This document shows, piece by piece, positions 56,025 through 64,000 of a stretch of DNA of 64,000 bases (positions within the stretch are counted from its first letter, which is position 1; the number at the start of each line of letters is the position of its first letter). The notes beneath the pieces were generated by a model, which did no database searches, was not told where the DNA came from, and saw nothing but the letters and a program-made list of their open reading frames with translations. Source of the DNA: Agrypnia vestita (taxonomy: Eukaryota; Arthropoda; Insecta; Trichoptera; Phryganeidae); the NCBI GenBank assembly GCA_016648135.1, contig JADDOH010003979.1, forward strand, positions 1 through 64,000. Reading direction: 5' to 3'. The position numbers were made by a program, and so were the translations under genes.

Positions 56025-56135
56025 GAGGCGAACACGGAATAAGTGTCACATCAATATTCTTACTATTTTCAAACTAAGCTAAACGCTTGTGCTATGGAAA
56101 TAGGACTAACTTGCTGGTCTGGATTGAGGTTACCT
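56025..56135 (-). repeat. tRNA-derived SINE, copy 4, head missing
   Basis: On the minus strand the body GACCAGCAAGTTAGTCCTAT, AGCACAAGCGTTTAGCTTAG and end TGTGACACTTATTCCGTGTT are kept; the tRNA-like head is replaced by other sequence. 5' truncation is the usual fate of such copies. Confidence 0.7.
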
Positions 56136-56159
56136 CGTACGTCCAAACTACAAACATAC

Positions 56160-56620
56160 AAACTCTACCTCTTTATTTATTTATTCATTCATTTACGCCT
56201 AAATAGGCTTTTACATATGTAGGTATATAACAGTTATTTGCAAAAATAATATAAACAGAGAGAAAAACAAAAAAAAAAGAAAGTGTATATAATTTACATT
56301 ATGGCGGAATGAAGCGCTCTCAGTATCACGCCCCTATACTGTGACAGGCCAGAACCAAACACGTCCGCTATGTTTGTATAATTGTTACCTAACCTGTGTA
56401 TTCTAGGTACTAGCGAGTTGTAATGAGCATTTGTTCTAGTATTGTAACAGTAAAAAGGCGTCGGCACTCGAGTAGTTCGACTGGGTACATGGAACATTAT
56501 TAAGGACAAAATTTCAGGGCTGTGGTAATGCGAGGTTACAATTTTATATAATAAAATCAGATCGGATAAAACTCTCCTGTCCGATAGTGGCAATAAACCG
56601 GTAAAATATAATAAGTTTGT
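56160..56620 (-). pseudogene. CR1/Jockey-like LINE 3' end with RT C-terminus
   Basis: The minus-strand frame 56,593-56,294 reads RRVLSDLILLYKIVTSHYHS, then VPSRTTRVPTPFYCYNTRTN and RTNAHYNSLVPRIHRLGN. This is the well-known tail after the reverse transcriptase in Jockey/CR1-type LINEs. The untranslated part on its left contains AAAAGCCTATTTAGGCGTAA and AATGAATAAATAAATAAAG, a hairpin and short-repeat tail like that at 55,330. It is 5'-truncated. Confidence 0.75.
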
Positions 56621-58364
56621 ATAGTTAAGATTTTCTATTGGGATATGGAGACGGAAATTTATGTATTAATGTAGATAATTAACTTTTAAATTATAGATGT
56701 AGGCTGAAATAAAATAAAATTTATTGTTTAAAATCATGTCTTTATACGAATAAAAAGCGTTTTAAAATCATAAAAAAATGAAATTTTTGATGCAATTTTA
56801 AATTATATTTTATTTGAACTATATCACCATTTTGCTGCTTTATATTCGCAAGAAAAAAATATAATGCGTACATGTAAATATTAGAAACTATTGATTTTTC
56901 CTAATAAACTGAAAACGAATTTATGGCAGCGACTTGTCGATTAATGCTTATATTTTCTTAATTACTTAAAATAATGTGCAGCTTATTACTTTTATATATA
57001 GGAACTGAAGTTTTATCCAAAATTGTATTCTAGCAAAAATATTTTCATATAAATGAATAATAAAAACCCGAGTTTTCCAAAAAAAGGCCGAAATATGCAT
57101 TTGCTGTAAATGTCCAGCCATACCTATTTTGCTCTTGTATTTTTTCTTAAATACTCATAAATTAAGGGTATAAACAATTTTTTTTCCGGTTAATAAACTA
57201 GTTAATTTCTATTTTTATTTTAACTACGTATGTAATAAAATAACATACATTAAAACAAAGAATATTATTAATGTCACCACAAAATCATTTTACACTTTAT
57301 GTTGAACTATATAAAATTATATAAACTTCTCCAAGATCTTTTCAGACGAGAATCGAAAACTTGACCGCTTGATAGGTTAATATTTTATTTTAAAAAGTTA
57401 TACACCGACATTTTTTTTTTATTCTAAATTATTTATTACATAGAAAAGGTAAAGGTAGTTGCTTAACTAGTCTGTTCTAAATCAACTACCTGCACTGTTT
57501 TTGAAATTTAGTTAAAAATAAGTGTATAATAAGTGTGTAATACTTATAAAATGCACCAAATTACAAATTCACTTCAGATAAAGATAAAATCAAATCAAAT
57601 TATAATTCACATCACATAGAGAAAATAAATCAAATCATATTTAGAGAATGTATTTGAGTTATAATAGTCACAAAAACATTAAAAACTTAATTTGAGTTGT
57701 TCAGTTTTGATTTCATCGCCACTTTTATAACATTTTTTCTATAATTATTAAAAATGAAGACATGATTTAATATATAATAGGACCATAAGTTTAATGAAAA
57801 ACATAAATTCCAAAAACTTTATTTTGTAAGCAACTATAGAGCGAAAAAGTTTAAAACAAAGACTCCTCCAAAATTAACATAAAAAGTTGGAGAAAAATCA
57901 GTAATTTAGACTTGAACAAGGACAAAGTTGTCGCAACTGAAAAAAAATTCCCCTGCGGGATTCCCAAACAAAAACAGTTTTGCGACACTTATTGTGCCTT
58001 TACATAAACCTTACCTCGTGCATACATTATCTTTAAATTATGAGTTTATAAGAGTTTTGAAAATCCTAAACAAATGTTTTAGCAGGAAACTTCTCAAGAT
58101 CTCGCTACAGAAATAAAATACGTATATTTCCTCTCACTATCATGTGATTTTTTTTCTTTATAAACTGTTTTAACAATACAACAGAGATATATTTTAAGGA
58201 ATTAATGAGAAGTTAAAAAATGTGCATACATAAATATATGATTCACACGCATAGGCATCTGGTGACGGGCTGGATAAGCGGAACATGCTTAGCCAAGTCG
58301 CGCACCCAATCAACAACAGTGGTCTAATTAGTATGAGAGCTTGATACCTGAAATATACTTTTAT
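56621..58364. other. AT-rich sequence; one PLE-like ORF start
   Basis: 57,271-57,324 on the plus strand begins ATGTCACCACAAAATCATTT (MSPQNHFTLYVE, 17 codons), resembling the start at 24,728 and its relatives. Otherwise nothing recognised. Confidence 0.35.
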
Positions 58365-58445
58365 TAATATAATTAAACTAATTTACTCTGTTTGCACCAC
58401 TAAAATTATAGTGGTATAAACAAAGTTAATTAGTTTAATTATATT
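58365..58445. repeat. Hairpin resembling a PLE junction
   Basis: AATATAATTAAACTAATTTA and complement TTAATTAGTTTAATTATATT enclose CACCACTAAAATTATAGTGG. The right arm plus following GTGGTATAAACAAAGTTAAT resembles the end of the right arm at 24,695. ATGAATAACCACAAAGTTAT follows. No hammerhead core is kept. Confidence 0.45.
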
Positions 58446-58734
58446 CATAATGAATAACCACAAAGTTATAGCAAAATACAACAGTATACTTTTATTAATT
58501 TTTAACAAAATTCAGTGCGAATAAACGACCAGATATAATTATAGTCGACCCTTATCCCAATAGGGTCGGTGGCCAAGAGACCCGACAGGGTGCATATTCC
58601 ACTATCTTGTTGTTTTTTATGTTATTTTTGATTGCGTATACCAGTCAAGACCTATTCTGTTTTTGTAAACTTTTTTTTGCTTCTAGCAGCTTAATCTGTG
58701 ACTACTTCTTACTTACTTAATACTTCTTAATACT

Positions 58735-58975
58735 TACTTAACACTTCTTGACACTCGTTCCTCTCGTATTCTTGGCATATGTCTAAGCCACCTCATTTGT
58801 GATTTATTTATATGAAGGAGTAGGTGTTCCATTCTGAGTATGTGCCTTATGTAGGCACTTCTCACTCTGTCCAACAGTGTGACCCCTATTAGACACCACC
58901 CCTATTAGAAACATTTCTTCAGCCTGGATCCTTGCTCTCACTCTCTCTTTTAGGATCCGAATTTGTTGGCTATAT
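58735..58975 (-). pseudogene. LINE (RTE-like) reverse transcriptase C-terminal relic
   Basis: The minus strand reads KERVRARIQAEEMFL, then in a shifted frame GVTLLDRVRSAYIRHILRME and QMRWLRHMPRIREERVSRSV. This is the widespread motif series R-QAAEM--LR, T--DRVR---IR and QLRW-GH--RM of RTE-like LINE C-termini. The frame break coincides with a small duplication of CTAATAGGGGT. It is dead. Confidence 0.7.
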
Positions 58976-59127
58976 AGTAGGAAGGGTTAGGTAGGTAGAG
59001 TTTAAGTAAATGGTTTTTAAAAGTAATAAATAATAAAGGATCTAAAACAGTGTCGTGTGGTATACCTAATATTGAATATTCTGGATCACTTACACATTAA
59101 TCAATTTATTTAAACAATTGTTTAGAA
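58976..59127 (+). other. Possible reverse transcriptase scrap
   Basis: KTVSCGIPNIEYSGSL is readable at about 59,045-59,092 and faintly resembles the CGIPQGSILGPLL box of LINE reverse transcriptases, before a stop. Too short to be sure. Confidence 0.25.
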
Positions 59128-59345
59128 TTAATGTATATTATAGATATCTCACAGAGACGAAACTGTATATTTTTTTATTGAGGGAGAGTAGGTATAGAAG
59201 TCTTTATGGGTGTACATAGGACTTACGACCTATCGTACGGTTGGCTTAAGTGATCACTATACATATATGTAACGTTCGCCATTCCACCCATGATAGAATA
59301 CCATGTATATTAATTTTTGGAAGTTGCATATATATTTCAATTATA
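59128..59345 (-). repeat. GTGATCACTTAAGCC repeat, copy 6, inverted
   Basis: TTAATGTATATTATAGATAT, CTCACAGAGACGAAACTGTA, GGCTTAAGTGATCACTATAC, CCATTCCACCCATGATAGAA and final TTTTTGGAAGTTGCATATAT. It is the most complete inverted copy. Confidence 0.75.
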
Positions 59346-60235
59346 CGCCACGTTTCACATGCGAGTTGCAAGGATCCTCACCGCGGCCAGCCACAAAGCT
59401 TTTTCCTTCCCCTTGAATGACACGATCGGCCGTACTGAGCCAACCGACGTAGAAGAAGAATTTTTACATTTATTATAACAATATTATGAAAGTATTTTTT
59501 TCACCCTTAAAATAGAAAGTTTAAATCCTGGAAAACAGAGAGGGTCGGACCATTTGAATCTTAAATTATCACCAACCGTCGTCCAACTTTCTCAAACTTA
59601 TGCTGCAATTTGGAACTCCCACTTTACAGCAGTTCACTTAACACAATAAATAAAACAAAACACTTAAAGTGTGAACCGTACTCGGCGCTCGGAGGAAGGT
59701 ATACATAAATACACCCTTAACAACTGCCCCTTCGAAGGTTTTAGTACTCTTTGATAAGGTTTTCTGGATAATATTGTAGTGGTCCGATACAACCCTTTGT
59801 TTATACTTTTATTGGGTACTTTCAAATATCTTTATAACCGGCTTCATGTACTTTTTAAACGGCCGTAAATATTTGTGGCAAAACAACAGCTGTCTTTATA
59901 AAAAGACAATAGTTATTATTTTTTTATTTTAAAGCTTTTCTTCTTTCTTTCTTTTCACCTATATTATATTATTTTTCCTATCTACTACACTTAGTTACTA
60001 TTATATTATAAGAAAAATATATAAAACTTTATTGACTTGGTATTCTACGATTCACAGAATTCACGCAGGATAGGGAAATATTTTAGAAGATTAAAGATGT
60101 GATGGACGAGTCAATATTAACAATTCTAGTAGACTGAACGACAAGCATTTGCTCTGAAATTTGGTAATGAGACGTATTCCGGATGACAATACAATAATCT
60201 TCTTAGGTTTTCACGGCCACTCAGAATCTTCAAGT
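59346..60235. other. Anonymous sequence
   Basis: No recognisable gene or repeat. Confidence 0.3.
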
Positions 60236-60307
60236 TTGTGTTTTCTGGGGTATTATGCCGTGTTGTTACGACCTTTCGGGCCGACGTTTCGACAAATCCT
60301 TGGAAAG

Positions 60308-60538
60308 CCTAAGAGTCACCATGCGCGTCTTATCAAGGAAGCACTAGAAATCTACAAGCATCCGATAAACATTAATAGAGATGATGGTCTCAAATTAAAA
60401 ACATCTTGGTATCCGGCGCTTCAAAGTCATTCTCGTCGCAGACTCCGCAGAGATAGTGATCAGACAACAGATGAATCATACGTTCAACACAATACAACAC
60501 ATCATGACTTCGGCACGGTATTGCAAGCCGATACTTAA
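60308..60538 (+). pseudogene. PLE GIY-YIG protein C-terminal end
   Basis: The frame reads HARLIKEALEIYKHPININR, then DDGLKLKTSWYPAL, up to a stop at 60,536. R-I-EA-EI-KH--N-NR-DG--L---W-P-L is the usual tail after the GIY-YIG nuclease in one group of PLE proteins. The Glu of LIKEALEI would be the conserved metal-binding residue. The nuclease core and reverse transcriptase are missing; upstream codons come from the inverted arm and are not part of it. Confidence 0.7.
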
Positions 60539-60572
60539 CCACAACACCAACATTCAAGACAACACATCAGCC

Positions 60573-60604
60573 CTGATGATGGACCCTGCAATGGGATCCG
60601 AAAC
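60573..60604 (+). ncRNA. Hammerhead-like ribozyme motif H
   Basis: GCC, CTGATGA, extra T, GGACCC, loop TGCAAT, GGGATCC (one bulged A), GAAAC, GTC, GGC. Helix I is GCC with GGC (3 bp); the cleavage triplet is GUC; helix III is minimal as in motif E1. Confidence 0.6.
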
Positions 60605-60904
60605 GTCGGCCCGAAAGGTCGTAACAACACGGCATAATACCCCAGAAAACACAAAATTGAAAATACAATAATCGTTTACTTGTTTTATCGGTTTAATTAT
60701 TTGCACCGTTTCTCTCCACTTTCTAAATTCTTTTGATAACAATATTATTCCATCTTAGCTTAGAACTTCTCGAGCTTCTTCATCCCGTTAAGACGGTGTT
60801 CAGCTTCAACTTCGGTGTTTGCTGATCTCTTATTTTGCATATAAATATGATTGCTATTTTAAAAAATTCTATCTCTAAAACATAATAAATCTTCTTATAG
60901 TGCC

Positions 60905-61235
60905 AACTCCTATCGAAAGTTGGTGATCATGTCATGACACTATTTACCGCCGCCGCACGGAACAACCAGTCGAGTAACTCTGATACCACTTCCTCAAGTT
61001 AGGCAGCCATGAGATGCGGCGTCTTTCTATGCTTTTTTTCCATTTATTTTCCCCTGGATAAAGAGTAGACTAGACACTAGACTATACTTTGGTCTTCCCA
61101 TAATATATCCGATATATTCAAGCTTTCTTATATCCGTGATCCGCAGCACTTCTCGGCCTTTCTCCATACGTCGGAGGACTTTAACACTCGTAACTCTATT
61201 CACCCAGGAAATTTTCAATATGCGTCTATAGAGCC
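60905..61235 (-). pseudogene. LINE (RTE-like) C-terminal relic
   Basis: The minus strand reads ISWVNRVTSVKVLRRMEKGR, EVLRITDIRKLEYIGYIMG, then beyond an interruption RRISWLPNLRKWY. This is the standard series I-W-DRVTNEEVLRRM, RKL-YLGHIMR and GRRRISWL-NLR of one RTE-like group. Decayed code continues to about 60,905. It is 5'-truncated, with stops and frameshifts. Confidence 0.75.
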
Positions 61236-62119
61236 TCGAATTTTGTGGATTGCTTCTTATATAGATAATAAATTCCTATTTTTTTATTACTTGTATTCCA
61301 ATCATTGACAAGCGTGTAGAAATTTGGGCTAAATCAAAATATGTAGCATAAATAACAAATATTAATGCTACAGATTTTTATGAAATATCTAGATGATATG
61401 AAATATCTATGCTATAATAACGATTGTGATATATTACGAAATAAATGTTGTATTTTGATTTTTTCCAAATAATTGTTTATAAAATGATGATTTTAATATG
61501 ACTATGTAAAATTAATGTCCATAATTGGCAAATGAATATTAGGATATAAAAATAAAACTAAAATTATAGTTATTTATTTCACTAAGTGCTTTTCTCACCC
61601 TTGTATAACTTTGTTTTTGCATATAGATCCTTTTTAAAGAGTCGCCTTTAATTACAGTATTAAAACTCAACGTCGAATGTTTTTGTTTCGAATCTCGGTT
61701 TTTTTATCTTCTTAATGATTAATTTAATTTATTTCCTTACAATGATCAGATAAACATTTTACTATAATACGTACAAGGTATTACCAGAAGCTTTAATAAC
61801 CGATGCACGTAAATGCATGAAATATCTTTGAGAATATTTTAAGATAAGCCGCATAAGAAGAAGTAAGGATTCTTGATATTACGGTTGAAATCTCGGATGC
61901 CTGAAGACTAACTTATTTGAAATTCCTTACTCTTATTTTCATTTTTATTATTTACTGCTATCAAGCTCTATTTGAGAGTTGGACTATTTTGTATAAGCAA
62001 GTCATTTTATCTTGTCACTAAATATATAATTACTAGCTGCAACCCGTCAAAAATGATGGAACATTAGTTCACGTCTTTATTAAGCCCTATAATATATTTA
62101 TAGCAAATTTTTGGCGCTC
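61236..62119. other. Anonymous AT-rich sequence
   Basis: At 62,033 ATTACTAGCTGCAACCCGTC resembles, in complement, a Helitron-type end with CTAGT; a similar ACTAGCTGTACAACCG is at 23,437. No partner end was found. Confidence 0.3.
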
Positions 62120-62380
62120 CACGGAGAGGCGGCCGTAACAACATGCGCTGAGCGGCCCGTTCGGGTCTGGTGGTCCGGGGTTTAAGCCCCATCTCCGGCC
62201 GATTAATATCGTTTTAGCGGTGAATATAAACTAAATTACGGACGTTACACGAAATTATTGGAACAGACAGTGAAATTATTATGTTTGATGTTTGGCGGCC
62301 CTCGTAGCCCAGTGGGCATGACACAAGCCTGGGTGTTATGCAATGTGCTTTGCTTGTGTAATGGGGTGAAATAAATTCAA
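62120..62380 (+). repeat. Two tRNA-derived SINE-like pieces
   Basis: 62,125-62,205: GGCGGCCGTAACAACATGCG, CTGAGCGG and GGGGTTTAAGCCCC (B-box like). 62,294-62,370: GGCGGCCCTCGTAGCCCAGT, GGGCATGACACAAGCCTGGG, GTTATGCAATGTGCTTTGCT. Both have tRNA-like heads; the second shares its tail with 36,880. Neither folds as a full tRNA by eye. Confidence 0.5.
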
Positions 62381-63304
62381 TTAAAATATGGAGAACAAAA
62401 TGCTAGCAAGAACATTAAAAGCCATCACGAATTTAGGTATCACAAATTCTTAAAAAACAAGTCTCAAAAAATTCAAATAACTTTTCGTTTATGTACCTAC
62501 TCGTCGTCAAGGAATCGAGATGATCGATGTTGCCCCAAAAATTTGCAAGTTCACTTCTAAAAAAGGACATAATATGTACAATATTATGGTGGATTCAGGT
62601 AGGCCACCTTTACACAATACAATAAATGAATAATAAATAAAAAATATGATAAAAAATAATAAATAAATAAATAATGATAAAATAAATTATTATATGCACT
62701 TTTAAGTTCCAATAAATCAAATAATTAATAGCCTCCTGGTAAAAAATCGCCCAAATTCCACCTCAATTTTCCTCTCCAGGGTAACCCAATAACCCCCTGG
62801 TCGTAGATTTGCCTTCACTACTAGGCAAGACCTGCTCCTCCAGTGAATTTAACCATAATAATACTTGTAATGTTCCTTCTATGTAAAGTGTTTCAGCAAT
62901 TCACGAGATAAGCTCTGGCGTTATCTTCACAGATTTAAACTACTTTGCTTTATGTAACAGTGGCAATAAATATTGCAATTAATAACTGGAAAGGACATAT
63001 AGATGAAAATAAATATGAAAAAAACGATATTTATAATATTTTTAAAAATAGTTACATAAAACACTGTTTTATTCCATTATATTTATTAATGTAATAATTG
63101 TTAGAACGTTTTCGAAATTTCTCTCATTGTCAATAACACGTTTACAATTAAATTAAAAATAATTCGAGACAGTATTTGTAGGGATTGGGTGGGTATAATG
63201 GTGGTGGGGGTCGGGGGCGGGGTTAGAATGGATAGGAGTGGAGAGGTTACGGGTGGTATCTGGATGTTATTTATATTTCTATTATTTATTTTATTATTAT
63301 TAAT
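62381..63304. other. AT-rich sequence
   Basis: AATAAATAAATAATGATAAA runs near 62,640-62,690. 63,190-63,250 is G-rich (GGTGGGGGTCGGGGGCGGGG). No gene recognised. Confidence 0.3.
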
Positions 63305-63550
63305 TTATAAGATCTCAAAGATGTCCATTCTTCTTCCTTTACTGCACCCATATTACAATTTCGAATTACTATTATCAAACTTATGTCCCTCCATTCTGGC
63401 AAGCTCTGCCATTTCTGAATTTAAACTAAAGTTTTTTATGGCTCTTTTATGCTCATCTAGTCGTTTCTTTATTTTCCCCCCACTTTTTCCGATGTAAATT
63501 GAACCAGAATCTCCACAACTTAATTGATATTCTCCGCTTTTATCTTCATC
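63305..63550 (-). pseudogene. GIY-YIG endonuclease domain of another PLE type
   Basis: An 82-codon minus-strand frame with one internal stop reads GEYQLSCGDSGSIYIGKSGG, KIKKRLDEHKRA, then MAELARMEGHKFD, a stop, and RRMDIFEIL. GEY and YIG with ten residues between are the two halves of the GIY-YIG motif. The Arg of KKRLDEH is the catalytic Arg position, and the Glu of DIFEI fits the metal ligand. So nearly the whole nuclease fold is readable, unlike the other two copies. The sequence differs greatly from 24,251-24,574, hence a different family. No reverse transcriptase is joined to it on its N-terminal side, at least up to 64,000. Confidence 0.75.
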
Positions 63551-64000
63551 GATAATTATAAATTTTAAAAGCGCATTTACAACAATATCAAATCATCATC
63601 AAAGGTAAAGAAATAATTTTGAAAAAATTATAAAAGTATAAAGGAAGAATCTTAACATCTATAACCAAAAATACAAACATGTACACATAATGTAACAGCT
63701 GTGATTCTCCCGTGTATTGATTGGCACATCGCCTAGGGAAGTTAACACAAGGCGTTTTAACTTACCTCGATTAAGAAAAATAACCTCTGAACCATCATCA
63801 CAAAAATAACTATCGACATTGATTCAACTCACCTTTATTTTAACCCACCTCGGTCTCCCATGCTCTATGTTTTTAATATAAAATCAATAGTACATTCAAA
63901 CATTGCGATATAAAATGTGATAAAGCTTCAGGTGGCACACCTTCACACGCCCTCTGCCATTCCGTGCATCAATCACACACACACGCGCACAACATAAACA
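63551..64000. other. Anonymous sequence to window end
   Basis: Ends with a CACACACACACGCGCAC stretch. No PLE reverse transcriptase is readable here although it is the side where it would lie. Confidence 0.35.

Larger units (their letters stand above)
60236..60655 (+). mobile_element. Penelope-like element fragment (H)
   Basis: A 56-base inverted repeat (TGTGTTTTCTGGGGTATTAT at 60,236 and complement ending about 60,653) encloses a GIY-YIG protein tail and a hammerhead-like motif, all on the plus strand. The left arm stops just after GACGTTTCG, so it holds only the GAAAC half of the motif. Protein end followed by terminal repeat with ribozyme is the expected 3' order of a PLE. Confidence 0.7.

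Noticed and set aside
60161..60307. N-terminal extension of the GIY-YIG tail at 60.3 kb
   Set aside because: These codons read through the inverted terminal arm and match its complement at 60,590-60,655, so they are not part of the protein.

Overview
The window looks like AT-rich, gene-poor intergenic or intronic DNA of an arthropod, most likely an insect. The evidence is the repeat content: a near-intact mariner whose ends resemble the mori-type elements of moths, a Helitron with the common insect 3' end, hAT and Tc1/mariner relics, tRNA-derived SINEs, RTE- and CR1-like LINE tails, and many Penelope-like element (PLE) pieces. A few short repeats, such as the CATCACGCCGTTT block, look moth-like to me. 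The order Lepidoptera is a guess. There are no bacterial features.

Layout. 0-9 kb: LINE relics, a hAT MITE splitting an older repeat, a decayed PLE, and two copies of a repeat carrying an 82-bp minisatellite. 8.8-10.2 kb: a non-autonomous Helitron. 11-16 kb: several foldback repeats, a solo-LTR-like block, a SINE and a palindromic PLE end. 24-30 kb: a PLE fragment with a GIY-YIG endonuclease end between inverted arms, a second palindromic PLE end, tRNA-like SINE pieces, and the full-length mariner (28,051-29,326), the only well-supported protein gene. 30-40 kb: LTR-like blocks, a Tc1-like relic, and a dead mariner split by a hAT-like element. 40-46 kb: PLE ends, including a 377-bp tandem pair plus an inverted copy. 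46.8 kb: a possible last coding exon of a host gene. 50-64 kb: more SINEs, LINE tails, LTR-like sequence, two PLE ends and two further GIY-YIG relics.

The main find is a set of 14 short sequences of one architecture: helix I strand, CTGANGA, one extra base, a hairpin, GAAA, a very short helix III, UH, and the other helix I strand. They lie at the inverted ends of the PLE-type pieces. Helix I and helix II have different sequences in the different groups, yet most remain complementary; two decayed copies do not. This is what hammerhead ribozymes look like, and hammerheads are known from PLE terminal repeats. The one-base insertion before helix II is shared by 13 of 14 and is not in the textbook core. 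Whether these RNAs cleave cannot be told from sequence.

No multi-exon host gene, tRNA gene or rRNA gene could be established. Most remaining DNA is anonymous AT-rich sequence with short simple repeats.
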